The translations under genes were made by a program, and so were the position numbers. A DNA stretch of 64,000 bases from assembly GCF_044377035.1 (NCBI RefSeq), contig NZ_JBILJW010000005.1, positions 1 through 64,000 of the forward strand. The letters run 5' to 3'. This document shows, in pieces, positions 42,475 to 54,231 of this stretch. Numbering within the stretch: the first letter of the stretch is position 1; the number at the start of each line of letters is the position of its first letter. Source of the DNA: Silanimonas sp044377035 (lineage in GTDB: Bacteria; Pseudomonadota; Gammaproteobacteria; Xanthomonadales; Xanthomonadaceae). Below the pieces are notes generated by a model. It saw only the letters and a program-made list of their open reading frames with translations. It was not told the DNA's origin and ran no database searches.

Positions 42475-43229
42475 CCCTCCGCGTCCAGCTCGTCGAAGCC
42501 CTGAAGCGCGTGCTGAAGGCGCAGGGGCTGACCTACGCGAACCTCGCCGAACGCATCGGCATGTCCGAGGCTTCGGTGAAGCGGATGTTCTCGGAGCAGT
42601 CCATCCGCCTCGAACGCCTGGAGCAGATCTGCGAGGCGCTCGACATGGGCCTCGCCGAACTCGCCGCCGAAGCGGAGCAGCGCCGGCCGGCCTTGGCCGA
42701 GTTGTCCGAGGCGCAGGAGCAGGCCCTGGTCGATGACCCGCTCCTGATGCTGGCGCTGTATCTGGCCGTGAACCGCTGGACGCAGGACGAGGTGCTGGCG
42801 AACTACCAGATAAGCCTCCCGGACTGGATCGGCCGGCTGGTGAAGCTGGACCGCCTCGGCATCATCGAGTTGCTGCCCGGCAACCGGGCCCGGGTACTGA
42901 CCGCCCGGAACTTCCGTTGGCGGACCGACGGCCCCATGCAGCGCTTCTTCCAGCAGCGCCTTCTGCCGGAGTTCTTCAAGAGCCGCTTCGCCGGAGGCGA
43001 GGAGACCCTGCTGCTGCTCTCGGGCATGGTCTCCCGGCGCTCGGCCGCGACGATCCGAGAAAAGCTCCGGGAGGCCGCCGGCCAGTTTGATCTCATGCTG
43101 GCGCAAGACGCCCACCTCCCCGCCTCCGAGCGGGTCGGCGTGAGCCTGGTGCTGGCCCAGCGGCCCTGGAGCCTGGGGCTGTTCGACCCCCTGCGGAAAG
43201 CCTCGGCGGACCCCGCCCCGACGCTATAG
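42471..43229 (+). CDS. XRE-type HTH regulator with C-terminal sensor region
   Basis: 252 aa, GTG start inside the TetR stop (GTGA). HTH_XRE at 5-65: AQGLTYANLAERIGMSEASV, KRMFSEQSIRLERLEQICEA. The remaining 180 residues include LDDPLLMLALYLAV-like and a winged-helix-like EVLANYQISLPDWIGRLVKL (around 105-125), LLPGNRARVLTARNFRW, and have no family I can name. Ends just before the pckG promoter. Two regulators in one transcript between fadE and pckG suggests dual control of carbon use. Confidence 0.85.
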   Translation: MTLRVQLVEALKRVLKAQGLTYANLAERIGMSEASVKRMFSEQSIRLERLEQICEALDMGLAELAAEAEQRRPALAELSEAQEQALVDDPLLMLALYLAVNRWTQDEVLANYQISLPDWIGRLVKLDRLGIIELLPGNRARVLTARNFRWRTDGPMQRFFQQRLLPEFFKSRFAGGEETLLLLSGMVSRRSAATIREKLREAAGQFDLMLAQDAHLPASERVGVSLVLAQRPWSLGLFDPLRKASADPAPTL

Positions 43230-43240
43230 AATACGTATGC
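43225..43240 (+). promoter_or_regulatory. pckG upstream site: -10-like TATAGA and shared motif
   Basis: TATAGAAT (43225-43232) is the best -10 candidate. It abuts ATACGTATGC (43231-43240), an exact copy of the candidate operator at 41815-41824. No good -35 box is visible, so activation or repression by a bound regulator is plausible. Confidence 0.5.
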
Positions 43241-43327
43241 ATTGAGGCGGGTCCCGGTCGCTGGCCGGTGGCAGGCGTCACGGGAGTGGTCCCGGCCTCC
43301 GACGATTTCCCTTCTGGAGTTCTCCCG

Positions 43328-45112
43328 ATGAGCAGCAGCTCGCCGAGCCGTTTTGCGGCCCTCAATGATTGGGTTGCGTCCGTCGCCGCCCTCACCACGC
43401 CCGACCACATCCACTGGTGCGACGGCTCGGACGCCGAGAACGCGATGCTGACCGAGCGCATGCTTGCCGACGGCACGCTGCACCGGCTCAACGCCGAAAC
43501 CCACCCGGGTTGCACGCTGCACCGCTCGCACCCCGGCGACGTGGCCCGCGTCGAGCACCTCACCTTCGTCTGCACCACGCACCGCGACGACGCCGGCCCG
43601 AACAACCACTGGATGTCGCCGACGGAAGGCCATGCGCAGATGGACGCGCTGTTCGCCGGCTGCATGAAGGGTCGCACGCTTTACGTCATCCCCTATTGCA
43701 TGGGCCCGATCGACTCGCCGCTGTCGCGCTGCGGCGTCGAGATCACCGATTCGCCCTACGTCGTGGCCAACATGCGCCTCATGACCCGCATGGGTTCGGC
43801 CGCGCTCGCGCGCATCGAGCGCGAGGGTTCGTTCGTGCGCGGCCTGCACTCGACGGGTGAGCTCGATCCGGACCGCCGCTTCATCATGCATTTCCCGGAA
43901 GAGCTGGCGATCAAGAGCTACGGCTCGGGCTACGGCGGCAACGCGCTGCTCGGCAAGAAGTGCCATGCGCTCCGCATCGCCAGCTACCAGGCCCGCACGG
44001 AAGGCTGGCTCGCCGAGCACATGCTCATCGTTGGCATCGAGAACCCGCAGGGCGAAACGCATTACGTCGCGGCGGCGTTCCCGAGCGCCTGCGGCAAGAC
44101 CAACCTCGCCATGCTGATCCCGCCGGAGGGCTATCGCTCGCAGGGCTGGAAGGTCTGGACGGTTGGCGACGACATCTGCTGGATGCGCCCCGGCGCCGAC
44201 GGCCGCCTGTACGCCATCAATCCGGAAGCCGGCTACTTCGGCGTGGCCCCGGGCACGGGTGCGAAGAGCAACCCGAACGCGCTCGCCATGCTCGACCGCG
44301 ATGCGATCTTCACCAACGTTGGTGTGACGGCCGACAACCAGCCCTGGTGGGAAGGCCTCGATGACCGCGTGCCGGTCACCGATTGGAAGGGCCAGCCCTT
44401 CGACGCGGCCAAGGGCCCGGCCGCGCACCCGAACGCCCGCTTCACCGTGTCGGCCAAACAGTGCCCGTCCTACTCGCCGAAGGCCGAAGACCCGCAGGGC
44501 GTGCCGATCTCGGCCATCGTCTTCGGCGGTCGCCGCGCCTCGCTGGTGCCGCTGGTGTTCGAGGCCCGCGACTGGACGCATGGCGTGCTGGTCGGCGCCG
44601 GCATGGCCTCGGAGACCACCGCCGCCGCCACCGGCGCGGTCGGTGTCGTGCGCCGCGACTCGATGGCGATGAAGCCCTTCTGCGGCTACAACTTCGCCGA
44701 CTACTTCAGCCACTGGCTCAGCTTTGGTGCGAAGGCCGACAAGCTGCCGAAGGTCTTCCACGTCAACTGGTTCCGCAAGGGCAGCGACGGCAAGTTCCTA
44801 TGGCCGGGCTTCGGCGACAACCTGCGCGTGCTCGAGTGGATGCTCAAGCGCTGCGAGGGCAAGGCCGCGGCAATCGAGACGCCGGTGGGCCTGTTCCCGA
44901 AGCGCGAGGACCTGAACCTCGATGGCCTGAAGCTCAGCGACGAGGCGCGCGACGTGCTGTTCGGCTACGACCGCGACGGTTGGAAGGACGAGATGGCCTC
45001 GATCGGCGAGTATCTCGCTGAGTTCGGCCCGCGCCTGCCAGCGGCCCTCGAAGCCGAGCGCCAGCGCGTGGCCGCCGCCCTCGAGGCGGAAGCCAAGAAA
45101 GCCGCGGCCTGA
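43328..45112 (+). CDS. pckG: Phosphoenolpyruvate carboxykinase (GTP)
   Basis: Converts oxaloacetate and GTP to PEP, CO2 and GDP, the entry to gluconeogenesis. 594 aa from ATG 43328 (GGAG upstream). Motifs: HRSHPGDVARVEHLTFVCTT, YCMGPIDSPLSRCGVEITDS, RFIMHFPEELAIKSYGSGYG, the kinase-1 loop FPSACGKTNLAML with active-site Cys255, GDDICWMRPGADGRLYAINP (metal, kinase-2) and GYNFADYFSHW. GTP type by the loop sequence. Fits with fadE: growth on fatty acids requires gluconeogenesis. Confidence 0.98.
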   Translation: MSSSSPSRFAALNDWVASVAALTTPDHIHWCDGSDAENAMLTERMLADGTLHRLNAETHPGCTLHRSHPGDVARVEHLTFVCTTHRDDAGPNNHWMSPTEGHAQMDALFAGCMKGRTLYVIPYCMGPIDSPLSRCGVEITDSPYVVANMRLMTRMGSAALARIEREGSFVRGLHSTGELDPDRRFIMHFPEELAIKSYGSGYGGNALLGKKCHALRIASYQARTEGWLAEHMLIVGIENPQGETHYVAAAFPSACGKTNLAMLIPPEGYRSQGWKVWTVGDDICWMRPGADGRLYAINPEAGYFGVAPGTGAKSNPNALAMLDRDAIFTNVGVTADNQPWWEGLDDRVPVTDWKGQPFDAAKGPAAHPNARFTVSAKQCPSYSPKAEDPQGVPISAIVFGGRRASLVPLVFEARDWTHGVLVGAGMASETTAAATGAVGVVRRDSMAMKPFCGYNFADYFSHWLSFGAKADKLPKVFHVNWFRKGSDGKFLWPGFGDNLRVLEWMLKRCEGKAAAIETPVGLFPKREDLNLDGLKLSDEARDVLFGYDRDGWKDEMASIGEYLAEFGPRLPAALEAERQRVAAALEAEAKKAAA

Positions 45113-45193
45113 TCCCGCGGCCGCGGCGGTGCCCGAACCCGGCATCGCCCGCCCTCCTCAAGGCCTTCATCGCATCGGCTTAAGCTCGATGCC

Positions 45194-46138
45194 ATGAAGG
45201 CCTTTTTCTGCCCCACGTTTGAATTGCCGTTGCCGGAAGGCCATGCCTTCCCGATGGCGAAGTACCGGCGCCTCTACGAGCGCGTGCGCGAGTGCGCGGA
45301 ACGCTGGGGCGTGACTTTGCATGAGCCCGTGTCGGCCAGCGACGAGGCGCTCCGCCGCGTCCACTGCCACGACTACATCGAGCGCGTCAGACGCGGCACC
45401 TTGAGCCCGCAGGAGCAGCGGCGCATCGGCTTTCCGTGGTCGGAGGCCATGGCGAAACGCGCACGACGCACCGTGGGCGGCACCATCGCTGCGCTGGAGG
45501 CGTCGCTGCGCGGCGACGGCATCGCGGTGAACCTCGCGGGCGGTACGCACCATGCGGCCTTCGACCGCGGCGGTGGCTATTGCATCTTCAACGACGCGGT
45601 CGTGGCGGCGCGGCATGTGCAGGCCGAGGGGCTCGCGCAGCGGCTGCTGATCGTCGATCTCGATGTGCACCACGGCAACGGCACAGCGGAACTGGTGGCG
45701 AACGACGACACGCTGTTCGCTTTCTCGATGCACGACGCCAAGAACTACCCGGCCATCAAGCCGGCCTCCGATCTCGATGTGCCCTTGCCGCCCGGCACTG
45801 ACGACGCGCGCTACCTCGACCTGCTGGCCGCGCACCTGCCGAGGGCCGTCGACGCGGCGCGCCCCGAGGCGGTGATCTACCTCGCCGGGGCCGACCCCTT
45901 TGTCGGGGACCGGCTCGGGCAGCTGGCCCTCACGAAAGCCGGCCTCGCACAGCGCGACCGTGCGGTGTTCGAGGCCTGCCGTCGCCACGGCCTGCCGCTC
46001 TCGGTCGCGATGGCTGGCGGCTATGCCCCGGACGTCGACGACATCGTCGACATCCACGCCGAGACTGTGCGCTTGGCAGCGCGCGCCGCCTGTGCTGCGA
46101 TCACGCTATGCCCCGCGCCGTCGCCCTCCTTGGCCTGA
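45194..46138 (+). CDS. Histone-deacetylase-family deacetylase
   Basis: Zinc amidohydrolase of the HDAC/acetoin-utilisation (AcuC/APAH) superfamily, 314 aa. NLAGGTHHAAFDRGGGYCIF contains His119-His120; VDLDVHHGNGT has the zinc ligands Asp157 and His159; LAGADPFVGDRLG has Asp234. The catalytic set is complete. Substrate could be an acetyl-polyamine, acetyl-lysine protein or other amide. TAAGCT (45181-45186) sits 7 nt before ATG, so the start may be leaderless. Confidence 0.92.
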   Translation: MKAFFCPTFELPLPEGHAFPMAKYRRLYERVRECAERWGVTLHEPVSASDEALRRVHCHDYIERVRRGTLSPQEQRRIGFPWSEAMAKRARRTVGGTIAALEASLRGDGIAVNLAGGTHHAAFDRGGGYCIFNDAVVAARHVQAEGLAQRLLIVDLDVHHGNGTAELVANDDTLFAFSMHDAKNYPAIKPASDLDVPLPPGTDDARYLDLLAAHLPRAVDAARPEAVIYLAGADPFVGDRLGQLALTKAGLAQRDRAVFEACRRHGLPLSVAMAGGYAPDVDDIVDIHAETVRLAARAACAAITLCPAPSPSLA

Positions 46139-47007
46139 TCGCCGCCTTCGCCGCAGCCCCGTCGTTCGCGGCGGTGGTCAACGACGAGCGTGCGCTGGCG
46201 CCGGGGCAGGTCATGCACCTGCGCATCGAGGCTGGCGAGGTGACGGTCCGTCCGGGTGACGCGGGCAAGGCCACGGTGCAGGCCGATCTGGCGCCCGGCC
46301 AGCGGCTCGTCTGGCGGGAGGCCTTCGACCGCAGGATCCTGGCCATCGATGACGCCGAGCGGCTGCGCGCGCGTCCCGCCCGTGTCGAACTGCGCGTGCC
46401 GGCCGACGCCAGCCTGCGCCTGCAGCTTGGCGACGCCACGCTCGATCTCGACGGCGTGGGCGGCGCGAGTGTCGTAATTCGTGGTGGCCGCGGCGATGTC
46501 CGCGTGGTGTCCACCGCCGGGCTCGTCGACATCGACACCGTTGCCGGTCGCATCGAGGCCGAGGTCGAGGGATCGCGCTTGCGTGCGCACTCGGTAGACG
46601 GGGCGCAGCGCCTCGCGGTCGCCGGCGCTGGCGGGGTCGCAGCGACGACGGTGTCGGGTGATCTCGGCGTCCGCCTGGCGAACGGCGCCCCAATCCGCTT
46701 GGCCAGCGTCTCCGGCGCCATCGATCTCTCGCTTGATGCCACCGAAGGTCTGGACGCCCGGCTCGAGACGCTTGGCGGTGACGTCGACGTGAGCATCCAA
46801 GCCGGACAACCCTTCGTCGCGCGCATCGCGCAAGCGCAAGGCGACGTCGCCTTGCCCGCTGGCATCGTCCAGCGGCCGGACGGCACTTTGGCCATGGGCG
46901 ATGGCGGTGGCGCACTTCGCATTGCCACGTTCAGCGGTCCCATTGGCATCATCGTGCGTCCCGCGCCGGCGGCGGCCACGCCCCCGCCCAACGGCAACCC
47001 GCCGTAG
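46108..47007 (+). CDS. Exported beta-repeat (DUF4097-like) protein
   Basis: 299 aa, overlapping the deacetylase gene by 31 bp in another frame. Signal peptide 1-21 (ALLGLIAAFAAAPSFAA). The body is a run of short beta strands: VELRVPADASLRLQLGDATL, DLDGVGGASVVIRGGRGDVR, VSTAGLVDIDTVAGRIEAEV, TVSGDLGVRLANGAPIRLAS, VSGAIDLSL, LGGDVDVSI. This is the pattern of the DUF4097/DUF2807 putative adhesin beta-helix. Function unknown. Confidence 0.65.
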   Translation: MPRAVALLGLIAAFAAAPSFAAVVNDERALAPGQVMHLRIEAGEVTVRPGDAGKATVQADLAPGQRLVWREAFDRRILAIDDAERLRARPARVELRVPADASLRLQLGDATLDLDGVGGASVVIRGGRGDVRVVSTAGLVDIDTVAGRIEAEVEGSRLRAHSVDGAQRLAVAGAGGVAATTVSGDLGVRLANGAPIRLASVSGAIDLSLDATEGLDARLETLGGDVDVSIQAGQPFVARIAQAQGDVALPAGIVQRPDGTLAMGDGGGALRIATFSGPIGIIVRPAPAAATPPPNGNPP

Positions 47008-47016
47008 GACGGACGT

Positions 47017-47039
47017 GCGTCGCGCGCATGCTGCGACGC
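47017..47039 (+). terminator. Inverted repeat after the DUF4097-like gene
   Basis: GCGTCGC (47017-47023) and GCGACGC (47033-47039) around a 9-nt loop, 10 bp after the stop codon; no T-run. Confidence 0.4.
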
Positions 47040-47200
47040 CGCATGCCGACGCTTCCTAACCAGAAGTGAAATGCGTCGGAAGTCACATGTGCCGACCATT
47101 AATGTTGCGTTATTCTCGGGGCCGCTCGCGGGTGGGAACCCCCCGGCCTCGCGCGCACCACTGGACTTCCGAGTCCTCCTGATCCTTGGAGAAAACCCAC

Positions 47201-50170
<2,970 letters not shown>

Positions 50171-50194
50171 TCGACCCGCGTCACGCGTCATGGA

Positions 50195-50227
50195 AACCCG
50201 CCGTCGAAAGACGGCGGGTTTTTCTTT
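50195..50227 (+). terminator. Rho-independent terminator of the TonB receptor gene
   Basis: AACCCGCCGTC (50195-50205), GAAA tetraloop, GACGGCGGGTT (50210-50220), followed by TTTCTTT. Confidence 0.9.
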
Positions 50228-50381
50228 GCCCGTCGAAGGTCTCGAAGGCGGGGGGCGGGAGGCGGACAAGGCGATGCGCGACCGCCCCGGAGCAGGGCAG
50301 GAGGCAAAGGGTTTTGGGAGGGGCCGCTTCGACGCCCGTGCCGGCCGTCATCGCCGCGGCGCGGCGTGCACTACCTGCGGA

Positions 50382-51338
50382 TCAGAGGTCTTGCTGGTAG
50401 CGAACGTAGGGCACGCGGCCCTCTTGGCGCTCGTCGGCCTTGGCGCGCGGCGCGACCGGGTTCTCGCCGGTGCTCATGAGGTTCTGAGCGCCGACGGTCA
50501 GGCGGCCGGACCACGGGGTGCGCCAGGTCAGGCCGAGGCCGAGGGTGCCGTAGCTTTCACTCTCGCCCGGGACCCGCACGACGCGGCCAATCACTTCGCC
50601 GCCGATGGCGCCGTAACCGCCGCCCACGCTCAGCGTGCGGCTGTTCCAACGCGGCGCGACGCCGCCGAGCAGCATGCTGTTGGCGGGCAGCAGGCGCGCG
50701 CGGGCGACGCTGCCGCCCAGGCGGATCCAGCCCTGCTCGCCGATCTTGAGATCACCGACGATGCCGAGGTCGTTCTGTTCGAAGCCCACGCCCGGCAGGC
50801 CGGCGAGCGGCGCGAGCTCCGGCGTGGCGAGGGAGAGCGAGGTGCCCGGCAGCAGGCTGTCGGTGCTGCTGCGGCGGATCGAGCTGAAGCCCGTCCAGTC
50901 GCTGCGCCCGATGCGGGTGCCGAGCTGGGCGGTCAGTTGGCCGTTGGTCGGGGCCGCGGGGCGCGCCAGCTGGGTGACCAGGCAATGATCGTCGAGGGTG
51001 CCGGCGTCGCCGCCACCGTCGCCGGCATCGCCGCAAAGCAGGCCGTAGCGCGGCTCGGCGCTCGCCGACAGGCCGGCCGTCAGGCTGCCGTCGCGTCGCG
51101 ACCAGCGCGTGCCCAGTGAGGCGGCAGCGCTGTCATGGCCCGGCAAGGTCGACGTGTCGATCCAGAGCACGGCCTGGAGTTCGCCGCTGTCGCGGTTCCA
51201 GACCGGCACCGGCATCGAGGACGGGTCCATCGAGGCGGCGGCGGGCGGCGTCGGCACTGCATCGACCGCCTGTGCCACGACGCCTGCGCTGGGGAGCGCA
51301 AGGGCGGCGGCGAGGGCAATGGCGAGAGCGGTGCGCAT
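50382..51338 (-). CDS. Exported hypothetical protein, probable outer-membrane barrel
   Basis: 318 aa from ATG 51338 (MRTALAIALAAALALPSAGV, signal peptide to about 23). The body alternates polar and hydrophobic residues as in beta barrels: GSLTAGLSASAEPRYGLLCG, NGQLTAQLGTRIGRSDWTGF, QGWIRLGGSVARARLLP, GGYGAIGGEVIGRVVRV, TLGLGLTWRTPWSGRLTVGA. Two Cys flank an acidic Gly-rich loop. The C-terminus YVRYQQDL lacks the usual terminal Phe. No family recognised. Same strand as hslO, 130 bp downstream of it. Confidence 0.6.
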   Translation of the reverse strand: MRTALAIALAAALALPSAGVVAQAVDAVPTPPAAASMDPSSMPVPVWNRDSGELQAVLWIDTSTLPGHDSAAASLGTRWSRRDGSLTAGLSASAEPRYGLLCGDAGDGGGDAGTLDDHCLVTQLARPAAPTNGQLTAQLGTRIGRSDWTGFSSIRRSSTDSLLPGTSLSLATPELAPLAGLPGVGFEQNDLGIVGDLKIGEQGWIRLGGSVARARLLPANSMLLGGVAPRWNSRTLSVGGGYGAIGGEVIGRVVRVPGESESYGTLGLGLTWRTPWSGRLTVGAQNLMSTGENPVAPRAKADERQEGRVPYVRYQQDL

Positions 51339-51467
51339 GCGAAGGTCGGACTGTCGACCGGGCAAGGAGTTCCCGGCCGTGCAGGGTATCACTTTACGCG
51401 CTTTTAACAATAGTGCCGCCGCCCTCAGTTCGAGGTTCGCGGCGCCGCAGCGCCCTGCGTGGCCTGC

Positions 51468-52358
51468 CTACTGCAGGCCCTTTGGGCCGCTGACGTTCGC
51501 CTGGGCCTGGGGGGTGAACAGGGCGCTGATCGCGTCCTTTGCCAGCCGGTATTCCTTGCCGCAGAACTCGCAGTGGATCTGCGCCTCACCGCTTTCGGCG
51601 GCGGCCAAGGCCTCGGTTTCGCCGAGACCGCGCAGCATGTCCTCCACCCGGGCCTGCGAGCAGGAGCAGGCGAAGCGCAGGGGCTGCTCCGACAGGAGCC
51701 GCACGCCGTCCTCGTGGAACAGGCGCCAGAGCAGGTCGGTGTCGGGGCCGGCCAGCAACTCGGCCGTGCCGAGGGTGCCGAACAGGGCCTCGACCCGCGC
51801 CCAGCCGTCGCCCTCGCGATCGGCGTCGGGGAGCAACTGCAGCAACAGGCCCGCCGCGCGCGACCCGTCGGCGGTCAGCAGCAGGGCGGTGGGCAGCTGC
51901 TCGGACTGGCGGAAGTAGGCGGTCAGCGCCTGCGACAGGGTGTCCTCCTGCAGCCCGACGAGACCCTGGTAGCGCTGCACTTCGCGCTGGCCGGGCGGGA
52001 GGGTTTCGATGGTGATGGCCAGCATCGAGCCCTCGCCGAAATCGCGGGGGCCGAGCACGGCCGGCAGGTCGCCCTCGTAGCGTGCCAGGCCGCGGAGCGT
52101 GCCCTGCGAGGTGCACTCCGCAAACAGTGTGCGCAGGGCGCCGGTGCCGCGCAGTTGCAGGCTCAGACGGCCGTCGACCTTGACGTGCCCGCAGAACAGC
52201 GCCGCGGCGGCGGCGGCCTCGCCGAGCAGGTGGGCGACGGCGTCCGGGTACTCGGCGCGGGCGCGGATCTCCTGCCAGGTGGCGTCGAGGCTGACCAGCA
52301 CGCCGCGGACGCCGGTGTCTTCGATCAGGAAACGGGTGAGGGTGTCGGGATTCGCCAT
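51468..52358 (-). CDS. hslO: Redox-regulated chaperone Hsp33
   Basis: Holdase activated by oxidation, 296 aa from ATG 52358. The C-terminal zinc switch is complete: Cys231-x-Cys233 and Cys263-x2-Cys266, with QIHCEFCGKEYRL. N-terminal domain: LTRFLIEDTGVRGVLVSLDA, VDGRLSLQLRGTGALRTLFA. Cytoplasmic. Divergent from mtgA across 84 bp. Confidence 0.97.
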   Translation of the reverse strand: MANPDTLTRFLIEDTGVRGVLVSLDATWQEIRARAEYPDAVAHLLGEAAAAAALFCGHVKVDGRLSLQLRGTGALRTLFAECTSQGTLRGLARYEGDLPAVLGPRDFGEGSMLAITIETLPPGQREVQRYQGLVGLQEDTLSQALTAYFRQSEQLPTALLLTADGSRAAGLLLQLLPDADREGDGWARVEALFGTLGTAELLAGPDTDLLWRLFHEDGVRLLSEQPLRFACSCSQARVEDMLRGLGETEALAAAESGEAQIHCEFCGKEYRLAKDAISALFTPQAQANVSGPKGLQ

Positions 52359-52442
52359 CGGTGCATGGACAGCGCGGCGTCGGGACGCCACGCTTCGCGC
52401 TCGGTCGGATTCGGGGATGCGAATGGTAGCGCGGGGGCGGCG

Positions 52443-53213
52443 ATGAGGCGGAACGCGCGGCGCGGCGGACGCCGGGGATGGCGCGCCTGGCTGTTCCGGA
52501 TCGCCTGGGGCGTGCCGCTGCTGTTCGTCGTCGTGACGGCCCTGCAGGTGCTGGCATTGCGGGTCATCGACCCGCCGACCAGCGCCTTCATGCTTGACCG
52601 CCAGTGGCAGGCGTTCCGGAACGACGAGGCCGGCTTCACCTTGCGCCACGAGTGGGTCGACTGGAATGCACTCTCTCCCGAGCTGCCCATCGCCCTGGTG
52701 GCGGCGGAGGACCAGCAGTTCCCATCGCATGCCGGCTTCGACTTGGCCGCCATCGACAAGGCGCTGGAGAACAACGCCCGCGGGCGACCGGTGCGCGGCG
52801 CCAGCACCATCACCCAGCAGGTGGCGAAGAACCTGTTCCTGTGGGATGGACGCAGCTGGCTCCGCAAGGGGCTGGAAGCCTGGTACACGGTGCTCATCGA
52901 GCTGTTCTGGCCGAAGCAACGCATCCTCGAGGTCTACGCCAACATCGCCGAGTTCGGCGATGGCGTGTACGGCGCCGAAGCCGCCGCGCAGGCGTACCTC
53001 GGCAAGCCGGCGAAGCGATTGAGTGCGGCCGAAAGCGCGCGGCTCGCCGCCGTGCTCCCCAGCCCGAAGCGCTACAGCGTGCGGGCCCCGGGCTCCTACG
53101 TGCAGCGCCGCGCCGCGTGGATCGCCCGGCAGGCGCGCAACCTCGACGGGCCGCAGTACCTCGCGGCCTGCTGCGGCGTGCCGGGCGTCGACGCGGATAA
53201 GCTGCAGCGATGA
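52443..53213 (+). CDS. mtgA: Monofunctional peptidoglycan glycosyltransferase
   Basis: Polymerises lipid II, GT51 family, without a transpeptidase domain. 256 aa from ATG 52443. Arg-rich N-terminus, one helix (about 15-37), then the GT51 motifs: LVAAEDQQFPSHAGFD with catalytic Glu, GASTITQQVAKNLFLW, WLRKGLEAWYTVLIELFWPK (KxxE), RILEVYANIAEFGDGVYGAE and SPKRYSVRAPGSYVQRRAAW. Overlaps the next gene by 4 bp. Confidence 0.96.
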   Translation: MRRNARRGGRRGWRAWLFRIAWGVPLLFVVVTALQVLALRVIDPPTSAFMLDRQWQAFRNDEAGFTLRHEWVDWNALSPELPIALVAAEDQQFPSHAGFDLAAIDKALENNARGRPVRGASTITQQVAKNLFLWDGRSWLRKGLEAWYTVLIELFWPKQRILEVYANIAEFGDGVYGAEAAAQAYLGKPAKRLSAAESARLAAVLPSPKRYSVRAPGSYVQRRAAWIARQARNLDGPQYLAACCGVPGVDADKLQR

Positions 53214-54157
53214 AGCCGACCGTTGAACTCGTCCTGCTCGTCGCCGCCCACAACGAAGAGGCGGCGCTGCCGGCCATGCATCCGCGCCTGCTCGCGGTGG
53301 CGGAAGCGCTGGGGCCGGGCGTGCGCGTGCTCTATGTCGACGACGGCAGCCGTGATGGAACTTGGGCGCTGATGTCCGGCTTCATTGCCGCGACGCCGGA
53401 TCGCGTCGGTGCCCTTCGGTTGTCGCGCAATTTCGGCAAGGAGCTGGCACTGACCGCCGGTCTCGACCACGTGCCGCCGGGGGCTGCCGTGGTGGTGCTG
53501 GACGCGGACGGCCAGGACCCGCCCGAACTCGTGCCGGCCATGGTGGCGCGCTGGCGGGCCGGCGCCGAAGTGGTGTTCGGGCGACGCTCCGAGCGCCACG
53601 GCGAGCCACTGCTGAAGCGGGCCACCGCGGCCGCGTTCTACCGCGTGATCAACGCGCTGTCGGACACGCCCATCCCGCGTGATACAGGCGATTTCCGCTT
53701 GATCGGTCCGCGCGCCGTCGAGGCCCTGCGCGGCCTGCGCGAGCGCCAGCGCTTCATGAAGGGCCTGTTCGCCTGGGTGGGCTTCCGTGCCGAGGCCTTC
53801 GATTACGAACGCGCGCCGCGCGTGGCGGGGGCGAGTCAGTTCAACTACTGGCGGCTGTGGAACCTCGCCATCGAGGGCATCACCGGCTTCTCGACGGTTC
53901 CACTGCGTGTCGCGACCTATGTCGGATTGTTCAGCGCCCTCGGCGCCTTCGCCTTCGGGGTGTGGATCATCCTCCGCACGTTGATGTGGGGGGATCCGGT
54001 GGCCGGCTGGCCGAGCCTGATGGTCGTCATCGCCCTGCTCGGTGGCTTGCAACTGATGGCGCTCGGCATCATCGGCGAGTACCTCGGCCGGCTTTACCTG
54101 GAGGCCAAGCAGCGGCCGCTCTACATCATCGACGAGGCGCGTCTCCCCGCCGCCTGA
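53210..54157 (+). CDS. GT2 glycosyltransferase, GtrB/DPM1-like
   Basis: 315 aa. GT-A domain about 5-230: LVAAHNEEAALPAMH, VRVLYVDDGSRDGTW, VLDADGQDPPELVPAMVARW (DXD-like), DTGDFRLIGPRAVEALRGLR and ERQRFMKGLFAWVG. Two C-terminal helices (about 237-262 and 270-292). Such enzymes transfer sugars to undecaprenyl or dolichyl phosphate (GtrB, ArnC, YkcC). Coupled to mtgA, consistent with an envelope role; sugar unknown. Confidence 0.9.
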   Translation: MKPTVELVLLVAAHNEEAALPAMHPRLLAVAEALGPGVRVLYVDDGSRDGTWALMSGFIAATPDRVGALRLSRNFGKELALTAGLDHVPPGAAVVVLDADGQDPPELVPAMVARWRAGAEVVFGRRSERHGEPLLKRATAAAFYRVINALSDTPIPRDTGDFRLIGPRAVEALRGLRERQRFMKGLFAWVGFRAEAFDYERAPRVAGASQFNYWRLWNLAIEGITGFSTVPLRVATYVGLFSALGAFAFGVWIILRTLMWGDPVAGWPSLMVVIALLGGLQLMALGIIGEYLGRLYLEAKQRPLYIIDEARLPAA

Positions 54158-54175
54158 GCCCGGGGCCGGCGCGGC

Positions 54176-54203
54176 TTGAGCGCGCCCCCCGCGGGCGTAT
54201 GAT
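54176..54203 (+). promoter_or_regulatory. Promoter of the CBS-domain gene
   Basis: TTGAGC (54176-54181), 16-bp spacer, TATGAT (54198-54203), followed by a 30-nt leader with GGGAGG before ATG 54232. Confidence 0.65.
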
Positions 54204-54231
54204 CGGGTCATCCACGACGGGAGGCAGGGCG

